Assembly (NCBI RefSeq): GCF_009689005.1
Contig: NZ_AP021879.1
Coordinates: 5,861,724-5,925,723 of the forward strand
From: Desulfosarcina ovata subsp. ovata
Lineage (GTDB): Bacteria > Desulfobacterota > Desulfobacteria > Desulfobacterales > Desulfosarcinaceae
Length of the DNA stretch: 64,000 bases
Reading direction: 5' to 3'
Program-made: the position numbers and the translations under genes
Shown here: positions 32,401-41,961 of the stretch, piece by piece
Numbering within the stretch: the first letter of the stretch is position 1
How the letters are laid out: every line of letters begins with the position of its first letter
Notes under the pieces: model-generated
Databases searched by the model: none
The model's input: the letters and a program-made list of their open reading frames with translations, nothing else
What the model was told of the DNA's origin: nothing

Positions 32401-34368
32401 ATGCAAATTGAAGACAAGCTTTCCATCCTGGCCGCTGCGGCCAAGTACGACGTATCGTGCGCCTCCAGTGGCAGCCGGAGGTCCAACACCGGCCGCGGGC
32501 TGGGAAATGCAATCCCGGCCGGGGTCTGCCACACCTTTACCGAAGACGGGCGCTGCGTCTCCCTGCTCAAGCTGCTCTTCACTAATTTCTGTATTTTCGA
32601 CTGTGCCTATTGCGTCAACCGGCGCAGCAACGATCTTCCCCGGGCGGCCTTCACCCCGGCGGAAATCGTCCGTCTGACCATTGACTTCTACCGGCGTAAT
32701 TATATCGAAGGGCTTTTTCTCAGCTCGGGAGTGGTGGGTAGTCCGGACGAGACTATGGAACGGCTCATCCGCACGGTAACGGACCTGCGCCGCCAGGGCT
32801 TCAACGGTTACGTGCATCTCAAGTGCGTGCCCCACACCAGCCGGCGGCTGGTTCAGGCCGCCGGCCGCCTGGCCGATCGGCTGAGCGTCAACATCGAGCT
32901 GCCCACGGAGGAGAGTCTCCGGAAGCTCACCAGAGAGAAGACCTACGCCTCGGTGCTCACCCCCATGGGCGTTATCCGCGAAGGCATCGAGGAAACGCGG
33001 GAAGATCGCAAGCGGCTGCGCCACGTGCCCGCCTTTGCCCCGGCCGGCCAGAGCACCCAGCTGATCGTGGGCGCCAGCCCGGAATCGGACCACACCATCT
33101 TGCACCTCTCGGACCGTCTCTACCGCCAGCAGGCGCTCAAGCGCGTTTACTATTCGGCCTACGTGCCGGTGGGCGATATTGCCACCCATGCCGGTGCGGC
33201 TCCGCCGTTCAAACGGGAGAACCGCTTGTATCAGGCCGACTGGCTGATCCGGCTGTACGGGTTTTCCATTGACGAGGTGATACCGTCAGCGGCGCCGAAC
33301 CTGGACCTGACCATGGACCCCAAAGATGCCTTTGCCCGGCGCCACCCTCAGCTTTTTCCCGTGGATGTCAACAGCGCCGATCGAGAAATGATCCTGCGGG
33401 TGCCGGGCATCGGCATCCGATCGGCCAATCGCATCGTGAATCTGCGTCGCCGGGGGCGCATCCGCTTCGAACACCTCAAACAGATGGGCGTGGTCGTCAC
33501 CCGGGCTTTGCCCTTCATCCGTTGCGATGGCCTGCCAGACGCCCGCTGGACCGTTCCATACAGCGCCACGGCGATTGCTCCACCGGTCGCGCTTACACCG
33601 CTGGTTTTCGTTACCGACAGCAGCTTTGACGGTCTGCTCACGGCCATTTTTGAAGCCTACGCCGGCCAGACACCGCCCGATGCGATCCAGCCGGACAGCC
33701 ATGTCCAACAGGGATTGTTCGACCAGCGTGTGACGGTCGTCACCGATGGGGCCAAAGCCGCACGGGTGTGGAAGGGGCTGAAACGATGCCTGGGCGTCGA
33801 GGGGCGCCAGGCGATTGCCGAAGCGTTCCTCTCGGGGAATGCCGGGGTGGAGACGTTGATTTATACCTATGTCCGAGAACGCATCCCGCGCCCGAACAGC
33901 AGCCCCAGCGGCGTATCCCTAAGTGTAACGATCCGGCTTGACCAGCTGGCCCGCAAGGTGCGCGAAGAGGCCCGCCGGCTGGAAGGCTTCGTCCGCTTCG
34001 AGCAGACCGGCAAGGGGCGGTACCTGGCCCGGATCGCACCGCGCTACGATGTCCTGCCGCTGATCCGGCACCATTTTGAATCCCGGTTTGCCGATCAGCG
34101 CTGGATCATCTATGATACAGTTCGGCAGTACGGGCTTGTCTTCGATGGCCGGACTACCCGCGCCCTGCCGCTCAATATGGCGGAGCCGGGCGCCGGGAGT
34201 CGTCCGGATGCCGACGAGTCCCTCTGCCAACGGCTTTGGCAGCGCTATTACCATGCCGTCAACATTCCCACACGTAACCACCCGCGGCTGCATCGGCGAC
34301 TGCTGCCCCGGCGTTACTGGGCCTATCTGACCGAGAAGCTGATCCCGCTGTCAAGGAGACCCATATGA
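32401..34368 (+). CDS. Radical SAM DNA modification/repair protein fused to a DUF4130 domain
   Basis: A 655-residue fusion. Residues 1-290 form a radical SAM domain with CIFDCAYC (C-x3-C-x2-C) near residue 64. Residues about 315-385 contain a helix-hairpin-helix DNA-binding motif (ILRVPGIGIRSANRIVNLRR). From about residue 400 it resembles the DUF4130 'DNA metabolism' family (FVTDSSFDGLLTAIFEAY, and later FVRFEQTGKGRYLARIAPRY with a repeated DVLPLIRHHFESRF). These two proteins are usually separate neighbouring genes and are often linked to uracil-DNA glycosylase. GGGAG precedes ATG 32401. The substrate is unknown; a DNA lesion is likely. Confidence 0.85.
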   Translation: MQIEDKLSILAAAAKYDVSCASSGSRRSNTGRGLGNAIPAGVCHTFTEDGRCVSLLKLLFTNFCIFDCAYCVNRRSNDLPRAAFTPAEIVRLTIDFYRRNYIEGLFLSSGVVGSPDETMERLIRTVTDLRRQGFNGYVHLKCVPHTSRRLVQAAGRLADRLSVNIELPTEESLRKLTREKTYASVLTPMGVIREGIEETREDRKRLRHVPAFAPAGQSTQLIVGASPESDHTILHLSDRLYRQQALKRVYYSAYVPVGDIATHAGAAPPFKRENRLYQADWLIRLYGFSIDEVIPSAAPNLDLTMDPKDAFARRHPQLFPVDVNSADREMILRVPGIGIRSANRIVNLRRRGRIRFEHLKQMGVVVTRALPFIRCDGLPDARWTVPYSATAIAPPVALTPLVFVTDSSFDGLLTAIFEAYAGQTPPDAIQPDSHVQQGLFDQRVTVVTDGAKAARVWKGLKRCLGVEGRQAIAEAFLSGNAGVETLIYTYVRERIPRPNSSPSGVSLSVTIRLDQLARKVREEARRLEGFVRFEQTGKGRYLARIAPRYDVLPLIRHHFESRFADQRWIIYDTVRQYGLVFDGRTTRALPLNMAEPGAGSRPDADESLCQRLWQRYYHAVNIPTRNHPRLHRRLLPRRYWAYLTEKLIPLSRRPI

Positions 34369-35207
34369 AAGCAAAAGGCAAATCGAAGAAAGACCAAAAG
34401 CCGGCCGCGCCGGTCAATGCGAAAAAAGACAAGCTGGACCGTAAATTTTACGAGGCGGAGATGAACCGTCTGCAGACCGAACTGGTCAAGCTGCAGGCCT
34501 GGGTCCGTCACAAGGGGCTGCGCGTGGCGGTCCTCTTCGAGGGCCGCGACGCGGCCGGCAAGGGTGGGGTGATCAAACGCATTGCCGAACGCGTCAGCCC
34601 ACGGGTTTTCCGTACCGTTGCCTTGCCCGCTCCCAGCGATCGCGAGAGAACCCAGCTTTACATTCAGCGTTACGTCAAATTCATGCCCGCCGCCGGCGAG
34701 GTGGTGCTTTTTGACCGCAGCTGGTACAACCGCCTGCTGGTGGAGCAGGTCATGGGCTTCTGCACGGATGACGAGTACGAACGCTTCAAACGCAACTGCG
34801 CCGGTTTCGAGCAGTCGTTGATCGAAGACGGCATCATTCTCGTCAAGTACTGGCTGGAAGTTGGCAACGGCGAACAGAAACGGCGTTTTCAGCGGCGCAT
34901 CGAGGATCCCATCCGCCAGTGGAAGCTCAGCCCGATGGACCTGGAATCCAGGCGCCGCTGGTACGCCTACTCACGGGCCCGCGACGCCATGTTCGCCGCC
35001 ACGGATACCCGCATCGCGCCATGGGTCATCGTCCCTTCGGACGACAAGCGTCGGGCGCGGCTCAATTGTATCCGTCACCTGTTGGACACCGTCCCCTACG
35101 AGGAGGTGCAACAGAAACCGGTGGACTTGCCGCCCCGCGACAAACAAGACGCCTATGATGATTTAAAATCCATTATGGGCAGGCGGCAGGTGCCCGCCTA
35201 CTATTGA
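34365..35207 (+). CDS. ppk2: Polyphosphate kinase 2
   Basis: A 280-residue PPK2-family kinase. Walker A is EGRDAAGKGGVIKRI, the lid region follows, and Walker B is LFDRSWYNRLLVEQVMGF. The N-terminus is a lysine-rich extension. It transfers phosphate between polyphosphate and nucleoside phosphates. Start overlaps the stop of the radical SAM fusion (ATGA), implying cotranscription, although no functional link is known to me. Confidence 0.92.
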   Translation: MKAKGKSKKDQKPAAPVNAKKDKLDRKFYEAEMNRLQTELVKLQAWVRHKGLRVAVLFEGRDAAGKGGVIKRIAERVSPRVFRTVALPAPSDRERTQLYIQRYVKFMPAAGEVVLFDRSWYNRLLVEQVMGFCTDDEYERFKRNCAGFEQSLIEDGIILVKYWLEVGNGEQKRRFQRRIEDPIRQWKLSPMDLESRRRWYAYSRARDAMFAATDTRIAPWVIVPSDDKRRARLNCIRHLLDTVPYEEVQQKPVDLPPRDKQDAYDDLKSIMGRRQVPAYY

Positions 35208-35242
35208 GGACGCCGTTCGAAATCCGCCAGCCTTAATGCGTT

Positions 35243-36061
35243 TCACGCCCAGGTGATCACCGGCGGCTTGCGTTCGGGCAGCCGGTAATAACGCACCTTG
35301 GAATAGCCGATCATCATGGGATAGTGATAGGGGACGTCAGCCGGGATGCCCACCTCGGCCTTGATCGCCGGGCTGGACTCCATGGCATGCTGCAAAATTC
35401 CGGCCCAGCAGGTGCCCATGCCGAACTGGGGAGCGGCCAATTCCAGGTACGAGAGTGCCAGGGTGAGATCCACCATGCCGTTGCGCGATCCGGCCGGCGC
35501 CATGGCCACCACCAGGCAGGAGGCGGTCTGGAAGATCGAATTGAAGCCCTTGTCCCAGGCATTGACTACCGCCGGCATGTAAGGCAGCAAGCCTTCGCCG
35601 GAGCCGGCGACAAGGCCACGCATCCAGTCGATCACCTTTCCGGCGATGGTGTCCAGACGCCCTTTATCGTTGATTACCAGCCAACGCAACACTTGGGCGT
35701 TGCTGGCCGTGGGCGCGTAACGACCGATCTCGATCAGCCGCTGCAAATCCGCCTTTTCCACCGGATCGGCCTTGAAACGACGGACCGAGCGGCGCGATCG
35801 CAGAAACTGCACGGCCTGGTCCTTTGTTATGGCCAGGGCCGGATCGATGGGCGGACAATCGGCCAAGGCCACCTCGGCGTGATCCATGGCGCCGTGGGGG
35901 CAGATGGCCACGCAGTGCCCGCAACGCAGGCACATGGCTTCGGCGCCGCGTTTGAGTTCCGGATACTGGCCGGGCTTGAAATAGATCACCCCTGCCGGGC
36001 AGTCCCCGGCGCACAGCCCGTCCTGTTTGCATTTTTCCGTATCTACGTTCAGCAATGTCAT
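35243..36061 (-). CDS. Ferredoxin-nitroreductase fusion protein
   Basis: About 272 residues from ATG 36061, which has AAGGAGGAAG ahead. The N-terminal 60 residues carry two 4Fe-4S motifs (CKQDGLCAGDCP and CLRCGHCVAICPHG). The remainder is a nitroreductase domain (FLRSRRSVRRFK, YAPTASNAQVLRWLVI, then GTCWAGILQHA). Such proteins are frequent in anaerobes and take electrons from the iron-sulfur domain to an FMN site. Substrate unknown. Confidence 0.9.
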   Translation of the reverse strand: MTLLNVDTEKCKQDGLCAGDCPAGVIYFKPGQYPELKRGAEAMCLRCGHCVAICPHGAMDHAEVALADCPPIDPALAITKDQAVQFLRSRRSVRRFKADPVEKADLQRLIEIGRYAPTASNAQVLRWLVINDKGRLDTIAGKVIDWMRGLVAGSGEGLLPYMPAVVNAWDKGFNSIFQTASCLVVAMAPAGSRNGMVDLTLALSYLELAAPQFGMGTCWAGILQHAMESSPAIKAEVGIPADVPYHYPMMIGYSKVRYYRLPERKPPVITWA

Positions 36062-36080
36062 AACTTCCTCCTTAATGGGT

Positions 36081-36827
36081 CTACTGTGTTCGCATGGTGA
36101 GATAGTGATCATAGGAATGCGTTCTGCATAAGGCATCGTAGTCGCACAAAATTGAGGCGGCCATCGCCTTACCCAACTTGGCGCGCAGCACGCGTTTCAA
36201 CTGGGTCAGCGTTTCCGGGTCCAGCTGGTCTTTGAGAAAGCGGTACACCGGTTCGGCGAAATTGAACCCCGTCTTGTGACCGATCACGAGGCTCCGGTAG
36301 GCGATTAGGCATTTGCCGGGAATCAGATGGCTGTTGAAATCGATCAGCCGGTCGCGGACCGCGGCCATGCAGCCCTTTTCAGTGAGCGTCTGCCTTTTGT
36401 AGTCGTAGATGATCGCATTGACCGTGAAATCGATGCCGGCCAGCAGGCTCTGCAGGGTCGGACCCAGATGGAAGGTTTTGATCACCACGAAATTCGGCAG
36501 CAGGCACAGATCGAAGACGAACGGCGAGTCCGCCGGATACCAGCGCAGCCCCTTGAGCCCCGTCGGCTCGGTGCGCTCATCGGAAAAAACAGCGGACAGG
36601 GCGAAATGGCGTTTCACCCCACCGATGAACAAATCGATGTCCTGTGTGTGGGGCGCCTCCCCGTGCAGCGTATCGATGACGATATTGCGCAGCGCCCCCC
36701 CGGCCACAGCGATTTCTGCCGAATCCGGCAACCGACGGCGGAGCCGTTCCATGATGGGGTGCACACCGGGTTGCTGGAATAAACGGTCGACGGCAAAAAG
36801 CACTATGGAATCGGTTATCGTGGTCAT
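36081..36827 (-). CDS. Nucleotidyltransferase-like protein (poly(A) polymerase head type)
   Basis: About 248 residues from ATG 36827, preceded by a GGGGG stretch. The segment EIAVAGGALRNIVID then TQDIDLFIGG matches the GG...DxD signature of class II nucleotidyltransferases such as tRNA CCA-adding enzymes. The second carboxylate may be in GIDFTVNAIIYD, which is like the DFTINAL motif of that family. It lacks the C-terminal RNA-binding part of full-length CCA enzymes. Substrate uncertain; lies just upstream of the nitroreductase gene, 20 bases apart. Confidence 0.72.
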   Translation of the reverse strand: MTTITDSIVLFAVDRLFQQPGVHPIMERLRRRLPDSAEIAVAGGALRNIVIDTLHGEAPHTQDIDLFIGGVKRHFALSAVFSDERTEPTGLKGLRWYPADSPFVFDLCLLPNFVVIKTFHLGPTLQSLLAGIDFTVNAIIYDYKRQTLTEKGCMAAVRDRLIDFNSHLIPGKCLIAYRSLVIGHKTGFNFAEPVYRFLKDQLDPETLTQLKRVLRAKLGKAMAASILCDYDALCRTHSYDHYLTMRTQ

Positions 36828-36837
36828 GATACCCCCT

Positions 36838-37082
36838 TGGTCGGAACATATACCGCCCATTGGATCCTGACAACTGGCCTGCCGCCAAAGGCCTTTCCTA
36901 TATGGCATGATGGATCATGTTTTTGCACCTATTCTGCATTTAAATGGATTTTCTCAATCACACATATCTATTCCATAGATATTATTTTTTTGCCAGATTC
37001 AGTTTTCTCGTCTATTAAGAGTGGCTCGCATTCCTGTTAATTTTATAGCATCCCTAAAATTTAATACCAACCCAAGGAGCCG
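36838..37082. other. Divergent intergenic region
   Basis: About 245 bases between two divergent genes, A+T-rich in the right half. I see no gene, no strong hairpin and no convincing -35/-10 pair; promoters for both directions presumably lie here. Confidence 0.5.
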
Positions 37083-38096
37083 ATGATGAAAGCCTTCTCT
37101 CTTCTGACCGCCGCATTGCTTTTGCTGGCCACCGCCGCCATGGCCGCTGCGATTCCATCAGGAACGCTGACCTTCACGATTACACCAACCGTCAAGGGTG
37201 ACACCGGCAATGTCACCGCCTGGGTGCCCTATCCCATGAGCGACAACTTCCAGACCATTGGCGATATGTCCGTCAGCGGAAACTACCAGGCGTCCGCCAT
37301 CTATCGCGATCCGGCATCGGAAGCGGTCTACCTGTTTGCCGACTGGAAGCGACCGGTGAAATCGCCGACCCTGGTGATGCGCTTTCACGTTACCCAGAAG
37401 GATCGCCGCAACACCGCCATCAAAGATAATGGGGGCGCTTACCCCGAACTGGTCCGCGAGTACCTGAAGGCGACGGCGTACGTTCCGGCCGACGACCCGC
37501 AGATGAAAGCGATCGCCGACAAGGTTACCGCCGGCAAGACCGGAACCCTGGAGAAAGCCCGTGCCGTCTACGACTGGGTGGTAGAAAACACCTTCCGTGA
37601 CCCTGACGTCAAGGGATGCGGCCTGGGGCAGCCCACGCGGACCCTCAACCAGTGCCGGGGCGGCGGGAAATGCGCCGACCTGAGTACGGTTTTCGTCACC
37701 CTGGCCCGCGCCGCCGGCATCCCGGCCAAGGATGTCTACGGCCTGAGACTGGCCACCCCCAAGGACGGCGACGTGACCAGCGGTTTTCATTGCTGGGCGG
37801 AGTTCTATCTGCCCGGCACCGGCTGGGTGATGGCCGATCCGGCGGATGTGAGAAAAATGATGCTGGTGCACAAGCTGGAACTCAAGGATGCTGACGACTG
37901 GAGAACCTTCTTCTGGGGCGGCGACGATCTGTTCCGCCTGGTGCTGGAAAAAAACGGCCGGGGGGCGAACCTTGTGGGCGCAGCCGGGCCGATTAACTAT
38001 TTCATGTACCCGGCCGCCCAGGTGGACGGCGACATGCTCAATTACTTCGATGCCAAAGGCTTCAGCTACAAAGTGGAATTCAAACAGGACAAATAG
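37083..38096 (+). CDS. Exported transglutaminase-like protein
   Basis: A 337-residue protein with a Sec signal peptide (KAFSLLTAALLLLATAAMAA). The transglutaminase core has its cysteine in CRGGGKCADLSTVF near residue 198, histidine in GFHCWAEFY near residue 236, and aspartate in WVMADPADVR near residue 254, a complete Cys-His-Asp triad. Bacterial relatives in the periplasm are presumed proteases or amidases. The start is one of two tandem ATGs (37083, 37086) after AAGGAG. It precedes the oxidoreductase pair by 32 bases and could be cotranscribed with it. Confidence 0.85.
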   Translation: MMKAFSLLTAALLLLATAAMAAAIPSGTLTFTITPTVKGDTGNVTAWVPYPMSDNFQTIGDMSVSGNYQASAIYRDPASEAVYLFADWKRPVKSPTLVMRFHVTQKDRRNTAIKDNGGAYPELVREYLKATAYVPADDPQMKAIADKVTAGKTGTLEKARAVYDWVVENTFRDPDVKGCGLGQPTRTLNQCRGGGKCADLSTVFVTLARAAGIPAKDVYGLRLATPKDGDVTSGFHCWAEFYLPGTGWVMADPADVRKMMLVHKLELKDADDWRTFFWGGDDLFRLVLEKNGRGANLVGAAGPINYFMYPAAQVDGDMLNYFDAKGFSYKVEFKQDK

Positions 38097-38128
38097 TTCT
38101 GCCCGTCACCAGAATTGAGGATTTTTAC

Positions 38129-38791
38129 ATGGAAACCCGCAGACAATTCATCAAAAACGGCCTGATCCTCTGCCTGGGGTCAGGCGGCGTCCTGGCCAGC
38201 CAGACCGTGCACGCCTTTCCGGAAACCGGCCCGGCCCGCTGGGGCATGATCATTGACATGACCCGCTGTACCGGCTGCCAGTCCTGCATGGTGGCCTGCA
38301 AGCTCCAGAACCGCACCGTGCCGGGCGAATTCAACACCCGTATCGATGAGCACGAAGTCGGTGACGGCGCCCATGCACGCATCGCTTTTTCGGCCAGCCT
38401 GTGCGTGCACTGCAGCGATGCGCCGTGCGTCGAAGCCTGTGGCACGGGTGCGGCGTTCATCCACCCCTCGGGGCTGGTCCTGACCGACTGGAACCGCTGT
38501 GACGGCAACGGCGCGTGCATCGATGCCTGCCCCTATGGGGCCCGTTTTCACGATTCCCGCTTCGGCGGTCGGGTCGACAAGTGCGATCTGTGCATCGACC
38601 GGCTCGACCAGGGGCTTGCACCGGCCTGCGTGGAAAACTGCTCGCCCGGAGCACGCATCTTTGGTCGCTTCGACCGGCCCGAAGGCGAATTTGCAAGGTA
38701 CCTGGATATCATTAACCCCAAGCGGCCGGCAACGGGCCGCAACACCGCGGTGCTTTTTCACGGCATGGCCAAGGAGGAGCAAGCATCATGA
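38129..38791 (+). CDS. Tat-exported four-cluster iron-sulfur subunit (TtrB/NrfC-like)
   Basis: A 220-residue ferredoxin subunit. The N-terminus METRRQFIKNGLILCLGSGG is a twin-arginine-type signal. Four cysteine clusters follow: CTGCQSCMVACK, CVHCSDAPCVEACG, CDGNGACIDACP and CDLCIDRLDQGLAPACVENC. It would pass electrons to the molybdopterin subunit encoded next, whose start overlaps by four bases. No quinol-oxidising membrane subunit of the NrfD/TtrC type is present nearby. Confidence 0.9.
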   Translation: METRRQFIKNGLILCLGSGGVLASQTVHAFPETGPARWGMIIDMTRCTGCQSCMVACKLQNRTVPGEFNTRIDEHEVGDGAHARIAFSASLCVHCSDAPCVEACGTGAAFIHPSGLVLTDWNRCDGNGACIDACPYGARFHDSRFGGRVDKCDLCIDRLDQGLAPACVENCSPGARIFGRFDRPEGEFARYLDIINPKRPATGRNTAVLFHGMAKEEQAS

Positions 38792-41700
38792 GTCAAACGC
38801 ACAAAGGCATCTTCACCCTCAGCCGCCGCCGTTTTTTCAAGGCTGGCGGAACGGCCGCCGCCGCCCTTTGCGCCAATACCGCCGTTTCGACGACAACCGA
38901 AGCGGCCCGGAAGCCGCTGGATCCCCGCGAGGTGCAAGAGGCGGCCGCCACGCGCCGCTCGCCCGATGCCCGAACCGTCCATTCGGTCTGCCTGGCATGC
39001 AATGCCCGCTGCGGTGTGCGTGGTGTGGTCCGGAAGGGCCGGTTGGTCAACATCTCGGGCAACCCCTACCACCCCTACAACATGCAGTTCGATCCGATCG
39101 CCTACGATACGCCGCTGGAGCAATCCCTTGCCGTGACCAGCCCGGTGTGCGGCAAGGCCCTGGACACCCCCCAGCACATCTACAGCCCTTACCGGCTGCG
39201 CGTCCCCCTGAAACGATCCGGTCCCCGGGGATCGGGACAATTCGAGCCCATCGCCTGGCCGGATCTGATCAGGGAAATCGCCGAGGGAGGTACCCTTTTC
39301 AGCCATCTCGGAGAAGATCGCCATGTGCCCGGAATCCGTGAACTGATCAGCGACGATCCCATCGACCCGCAGGATCCCGACCTCGGCCCCAAGCGCAACG
39401 GCCTGGTTTTTCTCACCGGCCGCCTGCAGAGCGGCCGCAAGGAGTTCATCGACCGCTTCGTCAAAAAAAGCGTGGGATCGAAAAACCGCATCGGCCACAC
39501 GGACATCTGCGGTCTTGGTTTCCGCATGGGCAATTTCGCCCTGAGCGACGGCAAGGCAGTGGAGTTGAAGGCCGACCCGAAAAACGCCGATTACATCCTG
39601 GTGTTCGGCGCCAACATCTACGAGGCCCTGCAGCCCGGCATAAACACATACGGAGCCATGGTGGCCCGCCGCCGGGCCGACGGCGAACTGGCGTTTTCCA
39701 TCGTCGACCCCCGGGCCACGCGCGCCTCGGTCCACGCCCGGGATTGGCTGGCGGTCAAGCCGGGCCAGGACGGGGCCCTGGCCATGGCGATGATCCGGCG
39801 GATGATCGAAACCGGCCGGATCAACCGGGACTATCTTGGTGCGCCCAATCCGATTGCCGTGAAAAAAAGAGGCTATGGTGCGCTGTGCAATGCCAGCCAC
39901 TTGGTCATCTGCGACGGCAGGCATCCGGATGACGGTGCGTTCCTGCGCATGCACCACCTGAATCCGAATCTGGACGAAGCCGCGGGCAACGATCGGGTGA
40001 TCTTTGCTCGCGACGGAAAGACACCGGTCGCCTCACTTTCCGCAGCGGAGGCGGCGCTGGACCGGGAAGCGGCCGTCAAGGACGTCGCCGGCAAGACCCT
40101 TCGCGTAAAGACCGCCTACCGGCTGCTCAAGGAGGCTGCCTTTGCCCACTCCCTGGCCGACTATGCCGCCATCTGCGGCGTCGACCGCTCCCTGATCGAA
40201 CGGGTGGCCGATGAGTTCGCGTCCCACGGCACCCGTGCGGCCGTCACCCAGTACCATGGCGCCGGCAACTATGTGAACGGCACCTATGCCGCCTACGCCA
40301 TTGCCGCGTTGAACGCCCTGGTGGGCAGCGTGAACATGAAAGGCGGTTACCTGACCGGCGGCGGCGGATGTGGCAAGCCGACCGGCGGCCTCTACGACCT
40401 GAAAAGTTTTCCCGGCGGCGTCAAGGCGCGCGGCGTGGCCATCTCCCGGGAGAAGGCGGTCTATGAGAAGTCGGCCGAGTACCGGCGCAAGCGGGCGCAG
40501 GGCGGATCGGGCTACCCGTCCCGGCGGCCCTGGTTCGCCTTTACCCGCGGCGGGCTGTGTGTGGAGGCCTTGAGCGGCATTGACGAGCAGTACCCCTATG
40601 CGGCCAAAGTACTCTTCACCTACCTTTTCAATCCGGTGTACTCCATCCCCGGCGGATACCGGTTCGCCTCGACCCTGGCCGATCCGGCCAAGGTCCCCCT
40701 GCACGTTTCCATCGACATCGCCGTGAACGAGTCCAATCTCTACGCCGATTATATCGTTCCCGATCTCAGCTTTGCCGAGGGCCATTACGGCTGGCTCACG
40801 CCCCATGCACCGGGCCTTTGCTTTACCGGCATCCGCAGTCCGATGGTCAAGCCGCTGACGGACGCCACGCCGGACGGTCGCCCCATCTGCACGGAGACCC
40901 TGCTGATCGACCTGGCCACCCGCCTCCAACTGCCGGGATTCGGCCACGCCGCCATCCCCGATGCCGGGGGCGGCCGGCACGATCTCAGCCGGGCTGAGGA
41001 TTTCTACCTGCGGGCCTTTGCCAACATCGCCGACGGCGCAAAAATCACACCGGCAGGAGAAGGGGAGATCGCCACCGTGGAAGCGGAATACCCCATTTCC
41101 GCCCACAGGGGAATCCTGCCGGACGAACAGTGGCGGCGGGTCTGCCGCATGCTTGCCCGCGGCGGTGTGTTCAAGCCGTACGATGCGTTGTTCGAAGGCG
41201 ATATTTTCATCAAGGGCCTGCCGGAAGTGCATCTTTACAACGAATCGCTGGCCCGGTCGCGCAACACCCTTACCGGCCGGCGCTTTTCGGGCACACCGGC
41301 CTATGTCGTCCCGGCCGATGCCGGCGGAAACGATTTCAGCGAGTTGGAAAATGTGTATCCGTTTACCGTGGTGACCTATAAAACCCGGCTGCACACCCAG
41401 TCGCGCTCACTGTGGTCGGTCCATGCCATGGAGATTCAGGATGAGAACCGGGTTGAGATGAACAGCGCCGACTGCCGGCAACTGGGGCTTGTCACCGGAG
41501 ACCGGGTCCGGCTGGCATCGGTAAGCAACCCGGCGGGAATCACGGGCCGCGTGCAGGCCACCAAACTGGTCCGCCCGGGGTGTGTGGCGGTCTCTTTTCA
41601 TTTTGGCCACAGCGGGTTTGGTGCCGGGCCGTTGACCGTGAAAAATGGCGCCGATGTGTTTCTGGGCGGTGCGGCGGTGATCGGAAAGGACGGCCGCCTG

Positions 41701-41859
41701 GTTGTCGAGCCCGGTTTTGCCAAGGGGCTGAACCCCAACGACGTCGCTCTTTTGGACGAGCGGTTGGGCCGGACGCCCATGGTGGATTTGGTGGGCGGCA
41801 TCCCGGATTTCAGCAGCACGCGGGTACGCATCGAGAAGATGATCTCCAAAGTTGCATAA
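38788..41859 (+). CDS. Tat-exported molybdopterin oxidoreductase (TtrA-like)
   Basis: A 1023-residue catalytic subunit of the DMSO reductase family. SRRRFFKAGGTAAAAL is a twin-arginine signal. CLACNARCGVRG plus SPVCGKAL bind a 4Fe-4S cluster. HTDICGLGFRMGN probably supplies the cysteine ligand of molybdenum. The molybdopterin-binding C-terminal domain includes FHFGHSGFGAGPLTVKNGAD. The overall length and the large insertion near residues 160-220 recall tetrathionate reductase TtrA, but thiosulfate, polysulfide, arsenate and selenate enzymes are related and cannot be excluded. Confidence 0.85.
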   Translation: MSQTHKGIFTLSRRRFFKAGGTAAAALCANTAVSTTTEAARKPLDPREVQEAAATRRSPDARTVHSVCLACNARCGVRGVVRKGRLVNISGNPYHPYNMQFDPIAYDTPLEQSLAVTSPVCGKALDTPQHIYSPYRLRVPLKRSGPRGSGQFEPIAWPDLIREIAEGGTLFSHLGEDRHVPGIRELISDDPIDPQDPDLGPKRNGLVFLTGRLQSGRKEFIDRFVKKSVGSKNRIGHTDICGLGFRMGNFALSDGKAVELKADPKNADYILVFGANIYEALQPGINTYGAMVARRRADGELAFSIVDPRATRASVHARDWLAVKPGQDGALAMAMIRRMIETGRINRDYLGAPNPIAVKKRGYGALCNASHLVICDGRHPDDGAFLRMHHLNPNLDEAAGNDRVIFARDGKTPVASLSAAEAALDREAAVKDVAGKTLRVKTAYRLLKEAAFAHSLADYAAICGVDRSLIERVADEFASHGTRAAVTQYHGAGNYVNGTYAAYAIAALNALVGSVNMKGGYLTGGGGCGKPTGGLYDLKSFPGGVKARGVAISREKAVYEKSAEYRRKRAQGGSGYPSRRPWFAFTRGGLCVEALSGIDEQYPYAAKVLFTYLFNPVYSIPGGYRFASTLADPAKVPLHVSIDIAVNESNLYADYIVPDLSFAEGHYGWLTPHAPGLCFTGIRSPMVKPLTDATPDGRPICTETLLIDLATRLQLPGFGHAAIPDAGGGRHDLSRAEDFYLRAFANIADGAKITPAGEGEIATVEAEYPISAHRGILPDEQWRRVCRMLARGGVFKPYDALFEGDIFIKGLPEVHLYNESLARSRNTLTGRRFSGTPAYVVPADAGGNDFSELENVYPFTVVTYKTRLHTQSRSLWSVHAMEIQDENRVEMNSADCRQLGLVTGDRVRLASVSNPAGITGRVQATKLVRPGCVAVSFHFGHSGFGAGPLTVKNGADVFLGGAAVIGKDGRLVVEPGFAKGLNPNDVALLDERLGRTPMVDLVGGIPDFSSTRVRIEKMISKVA

Positions 41860-41922
41860 ATCCGGATCTGCTCCCCTCCGAATTTTGTAGCAGTGGGGCG
41901 ATCTGATCGCCCGCGGCCTTGG

Positions 41923-41961
41923 CTGCCGGCCGATGCACGGATGTACCGGCCGGCAGTCAAG
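41923..41961. terminator. Bidirectional terminator-like hairpin
   Basis: CTGCCGGCCG and CGGCCGGCAG form a perfect 10-bp GC stem around a loop of about 14 bases, between two convergent genes. There is no long T-run directly after it on the plus strand. Confidence 0.55.

Noticed and set aside
40033..41394. Minus-strand frame of 453 codons
   Set aside because: Shadow of the molybdopterin oxidoreductase gene.
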